DNA of 64,000 bases, from NCBI RefSeq assembly GCF_026340675.1, contig NZ_JAPEOX010000001.1, positions 1-64,000 of the forward strand, read 5' to 3'. The translations under genes were made by a program, and so were the position numbers. Positions 44,683-52,918 of the stretch are shown here, in pieces; positions within the stretch are counted from its first letter, which is position 1, and every line of letters begins with the position of its first letter. The stretch comes from Streptomyces sp. NBC_01264. GTDB lineage: Bacteria > Actinomycetota > Actinomycetes > Streptomycetales > Streptomycetaceae. The notes under the pieces are model-generated. The model searched no databases and was not told the origin of the DNA. It saw only the letters and a program-made list of their open reading frames with translations.

Positions 44683-46038
44683 ATGGCTGACATCATGACC
44701 AACCGCCCAGCCACCGGTCGCCCCGCGGCCGGCGGTCGGCGCCTGGCGCAGCGCAGGAAGCGCCGCCTCGCGTTCGTCTTCGTCCTGCCGGCCCTGCTGC
44801 TGCTCGGCGCGCTGGTCGTCTACCCCGTCCTCTTCTCCTTCGGCCGCAGCCTCTTCGACGCCGACGGCGACCGGTTCGTCGGAGCCGCCAACTACGCGGC
44901 GATCGTGCAGGACCCGGCCACCCTCAAGGCCATCCGCAACAGCGCGGTCTGGGTCGTCGTCGCCCCCACCCTGCTCACCGGGCTCGGGCTGATGCTCGCT
45001 GTCCTCACCGAGAAGGTGCGCTGGGCGACCGCGTTCAAACTGGTGCTCTTCCTGCCGATGGCCGTGTCGTTCCTCGCCGCGGGCATCATCTTCCGACTCG
45101 CCTACGAACAGGACCCGGACCGGGGAGTCCTCAACGCCGCCGCCGTCGCCGTCCACGACGGCTTCGACGACGACGCCGCCTATCCCACGGCCCGGCCTCG
45201 GGAGGGCCACGGCCTGACGGGCAGGGCGGGCCGCCCCTACAGCACCGAGGCGACCGTACGGCCCGGAGACTCGATCGGCCTCGGGTTCATCGGGGTCGCA
45301 CCCGACGCCATGCCTGCCGGCGCGCAGACCGCCTCCGACCCGGCGGGCACCGCGCCCGGCGCCGACGCGATCGGCGGCGTCGTCTACCTCGACTTCGCCC
45401 CCGGCGGGGCGGGCACGCCGGGCCGGGTCGACCCGGGCGAGAAGGGCTTGCCCGGAATGAAGGTCGAGGCCGTACGGGACGGCCGGGTGGCCGCCGCCAC
45501 CACCACGGCCGAGGACGGCTCCTTCCGTTTCGCAGGACTGGCCGACGGCGACTACATCGTCCGGCTGCCCGCGGCCAACTTCGAAGCCCCGTACCAGGGT
45601 GTGAACTGGCTCGGTCCGGCGCTGGTGACGCCCGCCATCATCGGCGCCTACCTGTGGGTCTGGACCGGCTTCTCGATGGTCTTGATCGGCGCCGGCCTCG
45701 CCGCCATCCCGCGCGACGCACTGGAGGCCGCCCGCATGGACGGCGCCACCGAGTCTCAGATCTTCCGCAAGATCACCGTGCCGCTCCTCGCACCAGTGCT
45801 CACCGTGGTCTTCGTGACCCTCGTGATCAACGTGATGAAGGTCTTCGACCTCGTGTGGATCATCGCGCCCGGGCCGGTCCAGGAAGAGGCGAACGTGCTG
45901 GCAACCCGCATGTGGATGGTCTCCTTCGGCGGCGGCGACGACCAGGGCCTCGGCAGCGCGCTCAGCATGGTGCTCCTGCTCCTCGTCGTCCCGGCGATGG
46001 TCTTCAACGTCCGGCGTTTCCGAAGGAGTGGAGCATGA
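44683..46038 (+). CDS. alpha-glucoside ABC permease with inserted extracytoplasmic beta domain
   Basis: 451 residues from ATG 44683; the family is normally about 300. Helices 1-3 (RLAFVFVLPALLLLGALVVY; AVWVVVAPTLLTGLGLMLAV; LVLFLPMAVSFLAAGIIFRL) come first. An about 160-residue insertion follows (residues 145-305), then the remaining helices with the EAA loop EAARMDGATESQIFRKITVP. The insertion ends in a Cna_B/SdrD_B-like fold (VVYLDFAPGG, KGLPGMKVEAV, TTAEDGSFRFAGLADGDYIV) and, by topology, faces the outside. Everything is in frame with normal codon use, so it is not a sequencing error. Overlaps the next permease by ATGA. Confidence 0.92.
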   Translation: MADIMTNRPATGRPAAGGRRLAQRRKRRLAFVFVLPALLLLGALVVYPVLFSFGRSLFDADGDRFVGAANYAAIVQDPATLKAIRNSAVWVVVAPTLLTGLGLMLAVLTEKVRWATAFKLVLFLPMAVSFLAAGIIFRLAYEQDPDRGVLNAAAVAVHDGFDDDAAYPTARPREGHGLTGRAGRPYSTEATVRPGDSIGLGFIGVAPDAMPAGAQTASDPAGTAPGADAIGGVVYLDFAPGGAGTPGRVDPGEKGLPGMKVEAVRDGRVAAATTTAEDGSFRFAGLADGDYIVRLPAANFEAPYQGVNWLGPALVTPAIIGAYLWVWTGFSMVLIGAGLAAIPRDALEAARMDGATESQIFRKITVPLLAPVLTVVFVTLVINVMKVFDLVWIIAPGPVQEEANVLATRMWMVSFGGGDDQGLGSALSMVLLLLVVPAMVFNVRRFRRSGA

Positions 46039-47000
46039 GCGGCCACAGCACCGTCGAGCGGCATGGCGCGTCCCGGCGGGCGGCGAAGGTCCGGCCCGCC
46101 GCACCGCCCTCTCCCCCGTCTCTCTCCCCTACGTTCCGGTCGTCCACGCCCGGGCGGCGCGGAGGCCGCATCTCGCGCCTCCTGGGCAGCTCCGCCGTCC
46201 AGGGCGTCCTGATCCTGATCGCCCTCGTATGGATCACGCCGCTGGCGGGCCTGCTCCTTTCCTCGATGCGCTCCGAGCAGGACAACGCCACCGACGGATG
46301 GTGGACGGCGCTCACCGACCCCTCTCAGCTGTCCCTGGACAACTACTCCGCCCTGCTGAGGGATTCCGGCATCGGGGCGGCCTTCTGGAACACCGTCCTG
46401 ATCTCCGTGCCGACCACCGTCCTGGTCGTCGTCATCGCGGCACTCGCCGGATACGCCTTCGCATGGCTGGAGTTCCCCGGCCGGGACGGGATCTTCCTGG
46501 TGGTCGTCGGGCTCCTCGTGGTGCCGGTGCAGATCGGGTTGCTGCCCGTGGCGAAACTCTTCGGCGCGGTGGGCCTGTTCGGGACGATCGCGGGCGTCGT
46601 CCTCTTCCACGTCGCCTACGGACTGCCGTTCGCGATCTTCCTCCTGCGCAACTACTTCGCCGCGATACCGCGCGAAATGCTTGAGGCCGCACGGATGGAC
46701 GGCGGCAGCGAGTGGCGGATCTTCTCCCGCCTCGTGCTGCCGCTCGGCCGCCCGGCCATAGCGAGCCTGGCCATCTTCCAGTTCCTCTGGGTCTGGAACG
46801 ACATGCTCGTGGCACTGCTCTTCGCGGACAACGAGTCCCAGCCGCTCACGGTCGCACTGCAGTCCCAGATGCGGCAGTTCGGAAGCAACATCGGCGTCCT
46901 CGCGCCGGGGGCGTTCCTGTCCCTGGTGGTCCCGGTGATCGTCTTCTTCACCTTCCAGCGGCACTTCGTCCAGGGCGTGATGGCGGGCTCGGTGAAATAG
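46035..47000 (+). CDS. alpha-glucoside ABC permease, MalG type
   Basis: 321 residues. ATG 46035 overlaps the previous stop (ATGA) with AAGGAG just upstream. Six helices after a Pro/Ser-rich basic N-terminus (residues 1-50): VLILIALVWITPLAGLLLSS, TVLISVPTTVLVVVIAALAG and so on. The EAA motif is EAARMDGGSEWRIFSRLVLP, and the end PVIVFFTFQRHFVQGVMAGS VK is the hallmark of MalG-type subunits. Last gene of the operon; the cognate ATPase is absent, as is usual in Streptomyces where one shared ATPase (MsiK) serves several sugar importers. Confidence 0.93.
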   Translation: MSGHSTVERHGASRRAAKVRPAAPPSPPSLSPTFRSSTPGRRGGRISRLLGSSAVQGVLILIALVWITPLAGLLLSSMRSEQDNATDGWWTALTDPSQLSLDNYSALLRDSGIGAAFWNTVLISVPTTVLVVVIAALAGYAFAWLEFPGRDGIFLVVVGLLVVPVQIGLLPVAKLFGAVGLFGTIAGVVLFHVAYGLPFAIFLLRNYFAAIPREMLEAARMDGGSEWRIFSRLVLPLGRPAIASLAIFQFLWVWNDMLVALLFADNESQPLTVALQSQMRQFGSNIGVLAPGAFLSLVVPVIVFFTFQRHFVQGVMAGSVK

Positions 47001-47014
47001 CCACCGTAACACGC

Positions 47015-47060
47015 GCCGTACAGGCTTCCGTATGCGCACGCATACGGAAGCCTGTACGGC
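47015..47060 (+). terminator. strong terminator of the alpha-glucoside operon
   Basis: 22-bp perfect inverted repeat (47015-47036 GCCGTACAGGCTTCCGTATG..., 47039-47060) with a 2-base loop, 14 bp after the last stop codon. Confidence 0.88.
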
Positions 47061-47113
47061 CGCCGGTGCGCGGCGTCGGCAAAGCCTCACTCACGGCTGT
47101 AGTACCGGCAGCC

Positions 47114-47976
47114 GGCCTTGTCACGTTGTCGGCTGCATGATCGTTTGATGGTGGATCAGAGTGTGGTGGGGCCGGGGCGGGGCTGTGCTTCAGGCCGTGG
47201 CGGGCATGCCGGCGGCTCCGGTGATGTGGTTCCAGATCGTGAAGCGGATCATCATTTCGAAGCGGTGGCGGCCGGCGGTCATAAGGTGGCGGTGGGGTCT
47301 GAAGTGGGGTGAGATCCCGGTGAACGCGGACAGGAACCGCTGCGCGGATCCTGGGCTGCGGAACCCCTTCATCGCCCGTTCCCGCTGCCTCGTAGGCTGG
47401 TGCGAGTTCTCCGCCCGGTTGTTCAACCCCTTGTGCGCACGGTGCTCGACCGAAGGCATCACCTCCCGGTGCGCAGCCCCGTACGACTTCAGCTTGTCCG
47501 TGACGACCACCCTCGACACTCGCCTGGTCGTGGTGAGGAGCCGGCGGAAGAAACGCCTGGCCGCAGCCTTGTCACGACGGCTCTGCACCAGGATGTCCAG
47601 GACGTTCCCGTCTGCATCGACCGCCCGCCACAGGTACTTCTGCACCCCGCCGACTTTGACGAACACCTCGTCGAGATGCCATTTATCGCCGGGCTGCGGA
47701 CGCCGTCGGCGCAGGGCGTTGGCGTAGGTCTGCCCAAACTTCAGGCACCACCGGCGGATGCTCTCGTGGGACACGACTACGCCGCGCTCGAGCATCATCT
47801 CCTCCACCTCACGGAAGCTGAGCGGGAAGCGGAAGTACAGCCACACACAGTGCGCAATGATCTCCACCGGGTACCGGTGATTCGCGTACGACGGCACCAC
47901 AGACGACACGAGCGAGCCCCTCCGGACACCGACAACCCGAAGATCATCCCAGACGCCCGGACAACGTGACAGTGCC
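47114..47976. mobile_element. IS6-family insertion sequence, intact copy 3 (divergent subtype)
   Basis: 863 bp with ends GGCCTTGTCACGTTGTC (left) and GGCACTGTCACGTTGTC (right, reverse strand). Flanks cggcagcc and gtccaagg differ, so no target duplication. About 88-90% like copies 1 and 2 by eye. Confidence 0.88.
47190..47909 (-). CDS. IS6-family transposase (copy 3)
   Basis: 239 residues from GTG 47909 (SSVVPSYANHRYPVEII). Catalytic residues in DKWHLDEVFVKVGGVQ (Asp), VVVTDKLKSYG (Asp) and NNRAENSHQPTRQ (Glu). Intact. A longer frame back to 48017 crosses the IS end and is not real. Confidence 0.9.
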   Translation of the reverse strand: MSSVVPSYANHRYPVEIIAHCVWLYFRFPLSFREVEEMMLERGVVVSHESIRRWCLKFGQTYANALRRRRPQPGDKWHLDEVFVKVGGVQKYLWRAVDADGNVLDILVQSRRDKAAARRFFRRLLTTTRRVSRVVVTDKLKSYGAAHREVMPSVEHRAHKGLNNRAENSHQPTRQRERAMKGFRSPGSAQRFLSAFTGISPHFRPHRHLMTAGRHRFEMMIRFTIWNHITGAAGMPATA

Positions 47977-48111
47977 GTCCAAGGCCGGAATGCGGTGGGT
48001 GTGATGGGCGTCATCATGGCCGCCGGCCTCGCGGCCGGCTGCCTGTGAGGGACACTGCGCCCGGGGTACTCGGGGTACTCGGGGTACCCCGGGGCAGAGT
48101 GGCGGAGGGTG

Positions 48112-48315
48112 TCAGGCCGGGGTGATGTTCTCGGCCTGGAGGCCCTTTTGCCCCTGGCCGATGTCGAACGTGACGGCCTGGCCTTCCTGGAGCTCGCGGT
48201 AGCCCGAGGAGTTGATCGCGGAGTAGTGGGCGAAGACGTCGGGGCCGCCGCCGTCCTGGGCGATGAAGCCGAAGCCCTTCTCCGCGTTGAACCACTTCAC
48301 AGTTCCCGTAGCCAT
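48112..48315 (-). CDS. cold-shock domain protein (CspA family)
   Basis: 67 residues, [20 protein letters not shown] then [14 protein letters not shown], with both RNA-binding motifs (KGFGFI and VFAHYS). ATG 48315 has GGAAGG 8 bp upstream; ATG 48321 also fits. A single-domain RNA chaperone. It follows the MerR-like gene on the same strand, a pairing common in Streptomyces, with a hairpin and about 200 bp between. Confidence 0.95.
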   Translation of the reverse strand: MATGTVKWFNAEKGFGFIAQDGGGPDVFAHYSAINSSGYRELQEGQAVTFDIGQGQKGLQAENITPA

Positions 48316-48518
48316 GTCCATGCCTTCCAGTCGACGAAACGCCTCCCGCAGTCTGCGGAGGCGGAGGTGATCGCCCTGGTTCCTGCGGCACAGCACAGCA
48401 AAATGCCCACACCTACGGCGTGGGCAAGGGGGACTTCCGAACCACGACAGCTAACGCAGACGCTACAGGCCACGACTGCCCGTCACCAGGGGAAACGACA
48501 CGTCATCACCGAGGCGGG

Positions 48519-48540
48519 GCCCGCCGGATTCCCGGCGGGC
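48519..48540 (-). terminator. hairpin after the MerR-like gene
   Basis: GCCCGCCGG (48519-48527) and CCGGCGGGC (48532-48540), 8 bp beyond the MerR-like stop codon on the minus strand. Confidence 0.7.
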
Positions 48541-48547
48541 AGGTCCA

Positions 48548-48886
48548 TCAAGCTACGGTGGGGGAACCCGTCGACGTGGCGTTGCGCCGGTACTCGGCGT
48601 TGATGCGCTGGGCCTCTTCGAGCTGGTCTTCGAGGATGACGATGCGGCAAGCCGACTCGATGGGTGTGCCCTGGTCGACGAGCTCGCGGGCGCGGGCGGC
48701 AACACGCAGCTGGTAGCGGGAGTAGCGGCGGTGGCCGCCGGCGGAGCGGAGCGGGGTGATGAGGCGGGCTTCGCCGAGTGCCCAGAGGAACCCCTGGGTG
48801 GTGCCGAGCATGTCGGCGGCCCGGCCCATGGTGTAGGCGGGGTAGTCGTCGTCATCGAGACGCCCGTACGAGTCGTCTGCTGTCAT
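48548..48886 (-). CDS. MerR-like helix-turn-helix regulator
   Basis: 112 residues from ATG 48886 with GAGAGG 5 bp upstream. An acidic start (ADDSYGRLDDDDYPAY) is followed by a MerR winged helix (TMGRAADMLGTTQGFLWALG, GGHRRYSRYQLRVAARAREL) and a short coiled coil (ILEDQLEEAQRINAEYRR). No effector domain, so it acts as a small regulator, perhaps of itself and the neighbouring cold-shock gene. Recognised as a conserved Streptomyces protein type. Confidence 0.9.
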   Translation of the reverse strand: MTADDSYGRLDDDDYPAYTMGRAADMLGTTQGFLWALGEARLITPLRSAGGHRRYSRYQLRVAARARELVDQGTPIESACRIVILEDQLEEAQRINAEYRRNATSTGSPTVA

Positions 48887-49278
48887 TGAACCTCTCTCGT
48901 GGAACGCGTGGAGGGGCCCTGGCGCCATAGGCGCCAGGGCCCCGAAGGAACTGACTACACCATCTGCCGGCCCTGGGACTGCGCCGGCGTTCTGTGTCCG
49001 CGTGTCCGACCGGAATGCTGTCGGGGGTGCGGGGATCGCGGTTGCTTGACCGGAGACCACCTAGTCTCTCGATGTCCTGCGGTACCCGGACTCAACACTC
49101 CGTCCGGGCGATCCTGATGATGCTTCGGTTCCTCCGTTCATCCCTCTGGGATCACTTCACTTGCCAAACCGGTACTGCTCTTACGGCGGTACTGCACCTG
49201 CGGGTACTGCTGGTGATGCGAACTGCTGCGGCCCGTCCCGGCACCGCCCTTCGGCAGCCAGCCCCGTCGCCCGTCCTG
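48887..49278 (-). promoter_or_regulatory. upstream region of the MerR-like gene with three GGTACTGC repeats
   Basis: About 390 bp without a gene. Three direct copies of GGTACTGC start at 49171, 49188 and 49203 (17- and 15-bp spacing), about 290 bp upstream of the MerR-like start. They could be binding sites of that regulator or remnants of a repeat. The region is severed from its former upstream sequence by the IS256 at 49279. Confidence 0.45.
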
Positions 49279-50706
49279 GAGCAATAGTCAAGAGTTGTGG
49301 ATCAGCTGAGGTGGTTCATGCCGCGAGGGTCTCGTCCTGATCGACGAGGTGACCGTTCTCGAAGCGGTTGCCGGCTCGGACGAGGGCGACGAGGTGGGGT
49401 GCGGTGACCGCGCGCCAGCGGGCCTGGGCGGATTCCACGAGCTTGAAGACCATGGCGAGGGCGGCGGTGGGGCTGCCGGCGCCGCGGGTGACCTTGGTCC
49501 GGAGCTTGACTGTGGAGAACGTTGATTCGATGGGGTTCGTGGTCCGCAGGTGGATCCAGTGCTCGGCGGGGAAGTCGTAGAACGCCAGCAGCTCGTCGAC
49601 CTCGCCGGTGATCTTCTTCACCGCCTTCGGCCACTTCGCCCCGTACGTCTTCTCGAACGCGGTGACCGCCTTCTGGGCGTGGGTGCGGTCCTCGGCGTTG
49701 TAGATTTCCTGGAGGGCTTTCCTCGCGCCGGGCTGCGCGGATTTCGGCAGCGCGTTCATGACATTGCGGGTTTTGTGAACCCAGCACCTCTGATGGCGGG
49801 CGGCGGGGAACACCTCCGCCAGGGCCCGCCACAGCCCCATTGCCCCGTCGCCGGTGACCAGGACCGGGTCGCGCATGCCGCGCCGGCGGCAGTCCCGCAG
49901 CAGATCCGCCCAGGACTCGGTGGACTCCCTCAGCCCCTCGGCGATCGCGATCAGCTCCTTGGTGCCGTCGACGCGGACGCCCATCAAGACCAGCAGGCAC
50001 GAATGGGTCTGGGACAGACGGATCTTGGGGTGGATGCCGTCGGCCCACACATAGACGTAATCGGTTTCCGCCAGGTCACGGCGCTGGAAGACGGCATGAT
50101 CTGCTGTCCACTGCTTCGTCAGCCGGGTCACCGTCGCCGGTGACAGGCCGGCCGTGCCGCCGAGGAACTGCTCGAGTGCGGGCACGAAGTCACCCGAGGA
50201 CAGGCCGTGGAGGTAGAGCAGGGGCAGGACCTCGCTGACCTTCGGGGACTTCCGGCACCACGGCGCGAGGATCTTCGAGGAGAACCGTTCCCGCTCGCCG
50301 GTCCCAGCGTCGACTCGTTTGTCGTTCACACGCGGCGCGGCCACCTCGACCGGTCCCGCGGCCGTGGTCACCGACCGGGGCCGGTGACGGCCGTTGCGGA
50401 CCACCAGCCTCCGGCCCCGCTCGTCGTGCTGGCCAGCGAGCTCGGCTATGTACTGCTCGACCTCGGCCTCCAGGGCTGCCGCGAGCATCCGCCGGGCGCC
50501 CTCCCGGACGATCTCGTCGATCAGAGAGATACCAGACTCGGTGGTGCCGTCTTCGTTGACTACGCTGAGCACGGGCGTGCCTTCCCGACCCGCGCTCGAA
50601 CGCGGGCCCATTCGGTGACCATGAGTCGATCACCCGGGAAGGTACGCCCTCCGCATCCCACGAGGCACCCCGCCCCAGGCCGATCCACAGGTTCCGAGCA
50701 TTGCTC
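49279..50706 (-). mobile_element. IS256-family insertion sequence, complete
   Basis: 1,428 bp, ends GAGCAATAGTCAAGAGTTGT (left) and GAGCAATGCTCGGAACCTGT (right, reverse strand), both followed by GGATC. Perfect 9-bp target duplication CCCGTCCTG at 49270-49278 and 50707-50715. Recent, clean insertion. Confidence 0.94.
49316..50572 (-). CDS. IS256-family (mutator type) transposase
   Basis: 418 residues from GTG 50572, GGAAGG 7 bp upstream. Family landmarks: EQYIAELAGQHDERGRRLVV, YLHGLSSGDFVPALEQFLG, YVYVWADGIHPKIR (Asp), PVLVTGDGAMGLWRALAEVF (Asp), RCWVHKTRNVMNALPKSAQP and RTTNPIESTFSTVKLRTKVT (Glu). Full length and undamaged. Confidence 0.95.
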   Translation of the reverse strand: MLSVVNEDGTTESGISLIDEIVREGARRMLAAALEAEVEQYIAELAGQHDERGRRLVVRNGRHRPRSVTTAAGPVEVAAPRVNDKRVDAGTGERERFSSKILAPWCRKSPKVSEVLPLLYLHGLSSGDFVPALEQFLGGTAGLSPATVTRLTKQWTADHAVFQRRDLAETDYVYVWADGIHPKIRLSQTHSCLLVLMGVRVDGTKELIAIAEGLRESTESWADLLRDCRRRGMRDPVLVTGDGAMGLWRALAEVFPAARHQRCWVHKTRNVMNALPKSAQPGARKALQEIYNAEDRTHAQKAVTAFEKTYGAKWPKAVKKITGEVDELLAFYDFPAEHWIHLRTTNPIESTFSTVKLRTKVTRGAGSPTAALAMVFKLVESAQARWRAVTAPHLVALVRAGNRFENGHLVDQDETLAA

Positions 50707-50715
50707 CCCGTCCTG

Positions 50716-51139
50716 CGTCTGCTCTGGCTTAGAACCCCACTGCCGAACCTCCCGGTGCCCGCATCCACACTCGACGCGTTCACCGAGGTACCGCCACCTG
50801 CGTTAACCGCGGTCCTGCTGACGGCGGCCCCTGATGACCGCAGGCCGCCCGGTCCGGCCGTCAGCCCCGTCGCCATCCTGCACAAACCCGGCTTCAAGAC
50901 TCCACGGCCACCCCGCGCTGCTGAACTGCAACTGCGTACTGCTGCCGGGCAGTTCATCTCTGCCCGACCCTTCTGTCTTCCTGGCTACGAGAGAAACCAT
51001 AACCACAGGAGCAACGAATGTCTACTCCAGCCAGCACAGATTTTTATGTACTTTCGGCTGAGGAATCCGGGTTCCTCGTGCGGAGATAATTGAACATGGC
51101 GGGGTTCCCCAGGCACGGCCCAGGGCACATCACGCGGGG
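50716..51139. other. gap without a convincing gene
   Basis: A weak 23-codon frame (ATG 51018, STPASTDFYVLSAEESGFLV) follows ACAGGAG by 8 bp and could be a leader peptide or small protein. Otherwise nothing. Lower GC around 50985-51080 suggests promoter DNA for the downstream ATP-binding gene. Confidence 0.35.
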
Positions 51140-51295
51140 CGGGACACGGCATCGTCAGTCAGCGACCCGGCGGAGCACCTCATAGACACGACGCACCTCG
51201 ACCCGGCGGCCGCACTCTCCACCGACAGCGTCGCCCAGACGCGCGAAGCGACCCGCGACTTCCTTAAGGCGCTGTCGCCGGCCGCGGACACGGAT

Positions 51296-51571
51296 GTGGC
51301 CGACAGCGTGGTCCTAGTCGTCTCCGAACTCGCTGCCAACGCCCTGCGCCACGGCGGCGGCACCTACGCTCTGCGGCTGACCGCGCACCCCACCACCATC
51401 GAAGTCGCCGTCGAAGACCCCAGCTGCCAGCACCCGCACATACGCACCCCCGACCTGCACCACGGCGCCGGCGGATTCGGCTGGCACATGGTCAACGACC
51501 TCGCCCACCACGTAGTCGTCACCCCCACACCCCAAGGCGGCAAGACGTTCCGCGCACTACTCCCCCGATAG
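51296..51571 (+). CDS. HATPase_c ATP-binding protein (RsbW-like), start uncertain
   Basis: Small histidine-kinase-like ATPase/anti-sigma-type regulator: N-box VSELAANALRHGGG, G-box-like GAGGFGWHMVNDLAHHVVVT and KTFRALLP. The family usually has about 140 residues. Matching sequence continues upstream in the same frame (HLDPAAALSTDSVAQTREAT then RDFLKALSPAADT) back to about 51140. No ATG, GTG or TTG occurs in that frame between the stop at 51056 and GTG 51296. The 5' end has therefore either lost its start by an indel or uses an unusual start; the annotated 91-residue form lacks the first helix and strands. Confidence 0.6.
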   Translation: MADSVVLVVSELAANALRHGGGTYALRLTAHPTTIEVAVEDPSCQHPHIRTPDLHHGAGGFGWHMVNDLAHHVVVTPTPQGGKTFRALLPR

Positions 51572-51733
51572 GGCGGGTTGAGGCGGAGCCGGCCGGCCGA
51601 CAGGACGGCCGTGGACTGCGATGCGCCCACCGGCCTCCGTGTAGATGGCGGACGCAGCCACGTCACGTTCCGGAGGGTGTGACCGCACGCTGTCGGGCAC
51701 GAGGTCGCCGAGGTCCAACGAGCAGGGGTCCGG

Positions 51734-51874
51734 TCAGCCGCGGTGGAAAAGGTCGGGATCGCGTGAGCGGTGCCGGCCTGTCGCCGGACCGCCGGATCCT
51801 CCCAGAGCGGGAACCTCCCGGCCCTCCTGGAGCCATTGCCGTTCCACAGCGTCGTAGATCGGCGAATCCGACAC
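51734..51874 (-). CDS. small unknown protein
   Basis: 46 residues from GTG 51874 (SDSPIYDAVERQWLQEGREV, then a basic/acidic tail ending DPDLFHRG). It resembles short Streptomyces proteins with the SPIYD...W...GREVP pattern. No convincing ribosome-binding site. Low to moderate confidence. Confidence 0.4.
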   Translation of the reverse strand: MSDSPIYDAVERQWLQEGREVPALGGSGGPATGRHRSRDPDLFHRG

Positions 51875-52119
51875 CAAGCTGCCACCCAGCCCCAGCCCAG
51901 GCCCCGTGGAACACCTTGGTGCGGGAACGTTTCTCTGGTCCATGACCAGCCCAACGACCCGTACGGGACACCGTGGCGGGCCGTGATCCACCCGTCACCT
52001 CACAGGCGTCGCGCGGGTGACGTGCGCGCAGCACTCCCACGCCGTCGGCGGGCAAGCTCGGCGAGACCGGTCGGCGTGACCGCGCCGGTCACCGAATCGC
52101 GGTTCACCGATCCTGAAGG

Positions 52120-52485
52120 CCGCGGTGAGTTTCTTCGCGGCCGAGCTCGACCGGCCACACACACGCTCGTAGCGTTCATTGCCGAGCACCGGGACCGCTT
52201 CGGCGGAGTCGAGCCGATCTGCAGGATTCTCACTGAGCACGACTGCAGCATCCACCCGTCCACCTACTACGCCCACGTGAAGGGGCAGCCCTCCGCGCGG
52301 GCCGTGCGCAACGCGGAGCTGACTGAGGTCCTCAAGCAGATCCACCGCGAGAACTACGGCGTCTACGGGGTCCGCAAGATGTGGGCCGCCCTCAAGCGGG
52401 CCGGCGACCCTGACGTGGCCCGCTGCACCGTCGAGCGGCTGATGAAGGCCGCTGGCCTGTCCGAGGGCGGTACGCGGCAAGAAGG
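52120..52485 (+). pseudogene. IS3-family remnant (end of OrfA, start of OrfB)
   Basis: Reads FFAAELDRPHTL-like OrfA tail, then OrfB head FIAEHRDRFGGVEPICRILT, IHPSTYYAHVKGQPSARAVR and ENYGVYGVRKMWAALKRAGD to LMKAAGLSEGG. Cut before the catalytic core at about 52485, where another IS3 begins. Confidence 0.75.
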
Positions 52486-52613
52486 TCACCACCACGGTCC
52501 AGGACGCGGACCAGCACGTTCAGCGGGCCCCGGACCGGGGGCCTTGACCCCGGGTTTTGGACACCGGCGAGACTTGGATCTTGATGGTCCAGGAGAACGG
52601 AGTCCCCGTGGGA

Positions 52614-52918
52614 TGAAGCACTATCCCATCGAGTTCAAGGCGGACGCGGTCGCGTTGTACCGCTCGAGGCCGGGAGCGACGATCAAGTCCGTCGCGGCCG
52701 ATCTCGGGGTGAATACCGAGACGTTGCGGAACTGGATCCGGGCCGCTGACGGGCGCCGACCCGGCGCCCACTCCGTGCCGCCGGCCGCCAAGCAGGCCGA
52801 CGGTGATGACGTTCAGGCGGAGCTGGCCGCGGCACGCAAGAGGATCCGCGAGTTGGAGGAGGAACGCGACATCCTCCGCAAGGCGGCCCGGTATTTCGCG
52901 ACGGAGACGCGCTGGTGA
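52614..52918 (+). CDS. IS3-family transposase OrfA
   Basis: 101 residues, ATG 52614: KHYPIEFKADAVALYRSRPG, helix-turn-helix IKSVAADLGVNTETLRNWIR, coiled coil AAARKRIRELEEERDILRKA and RYFATETRW. Its stop TGA is the sequence duplicated by the ISAzo13 insertion. Confidence 0.85.

Noticed and set aside
45097..45600. Possible frameshifted or chimeric sequence within the first permease
   Set aside because: The insertion is in frame at both edges, keeps codon bias and encodes a plausible beta domain, so it is treated as real.
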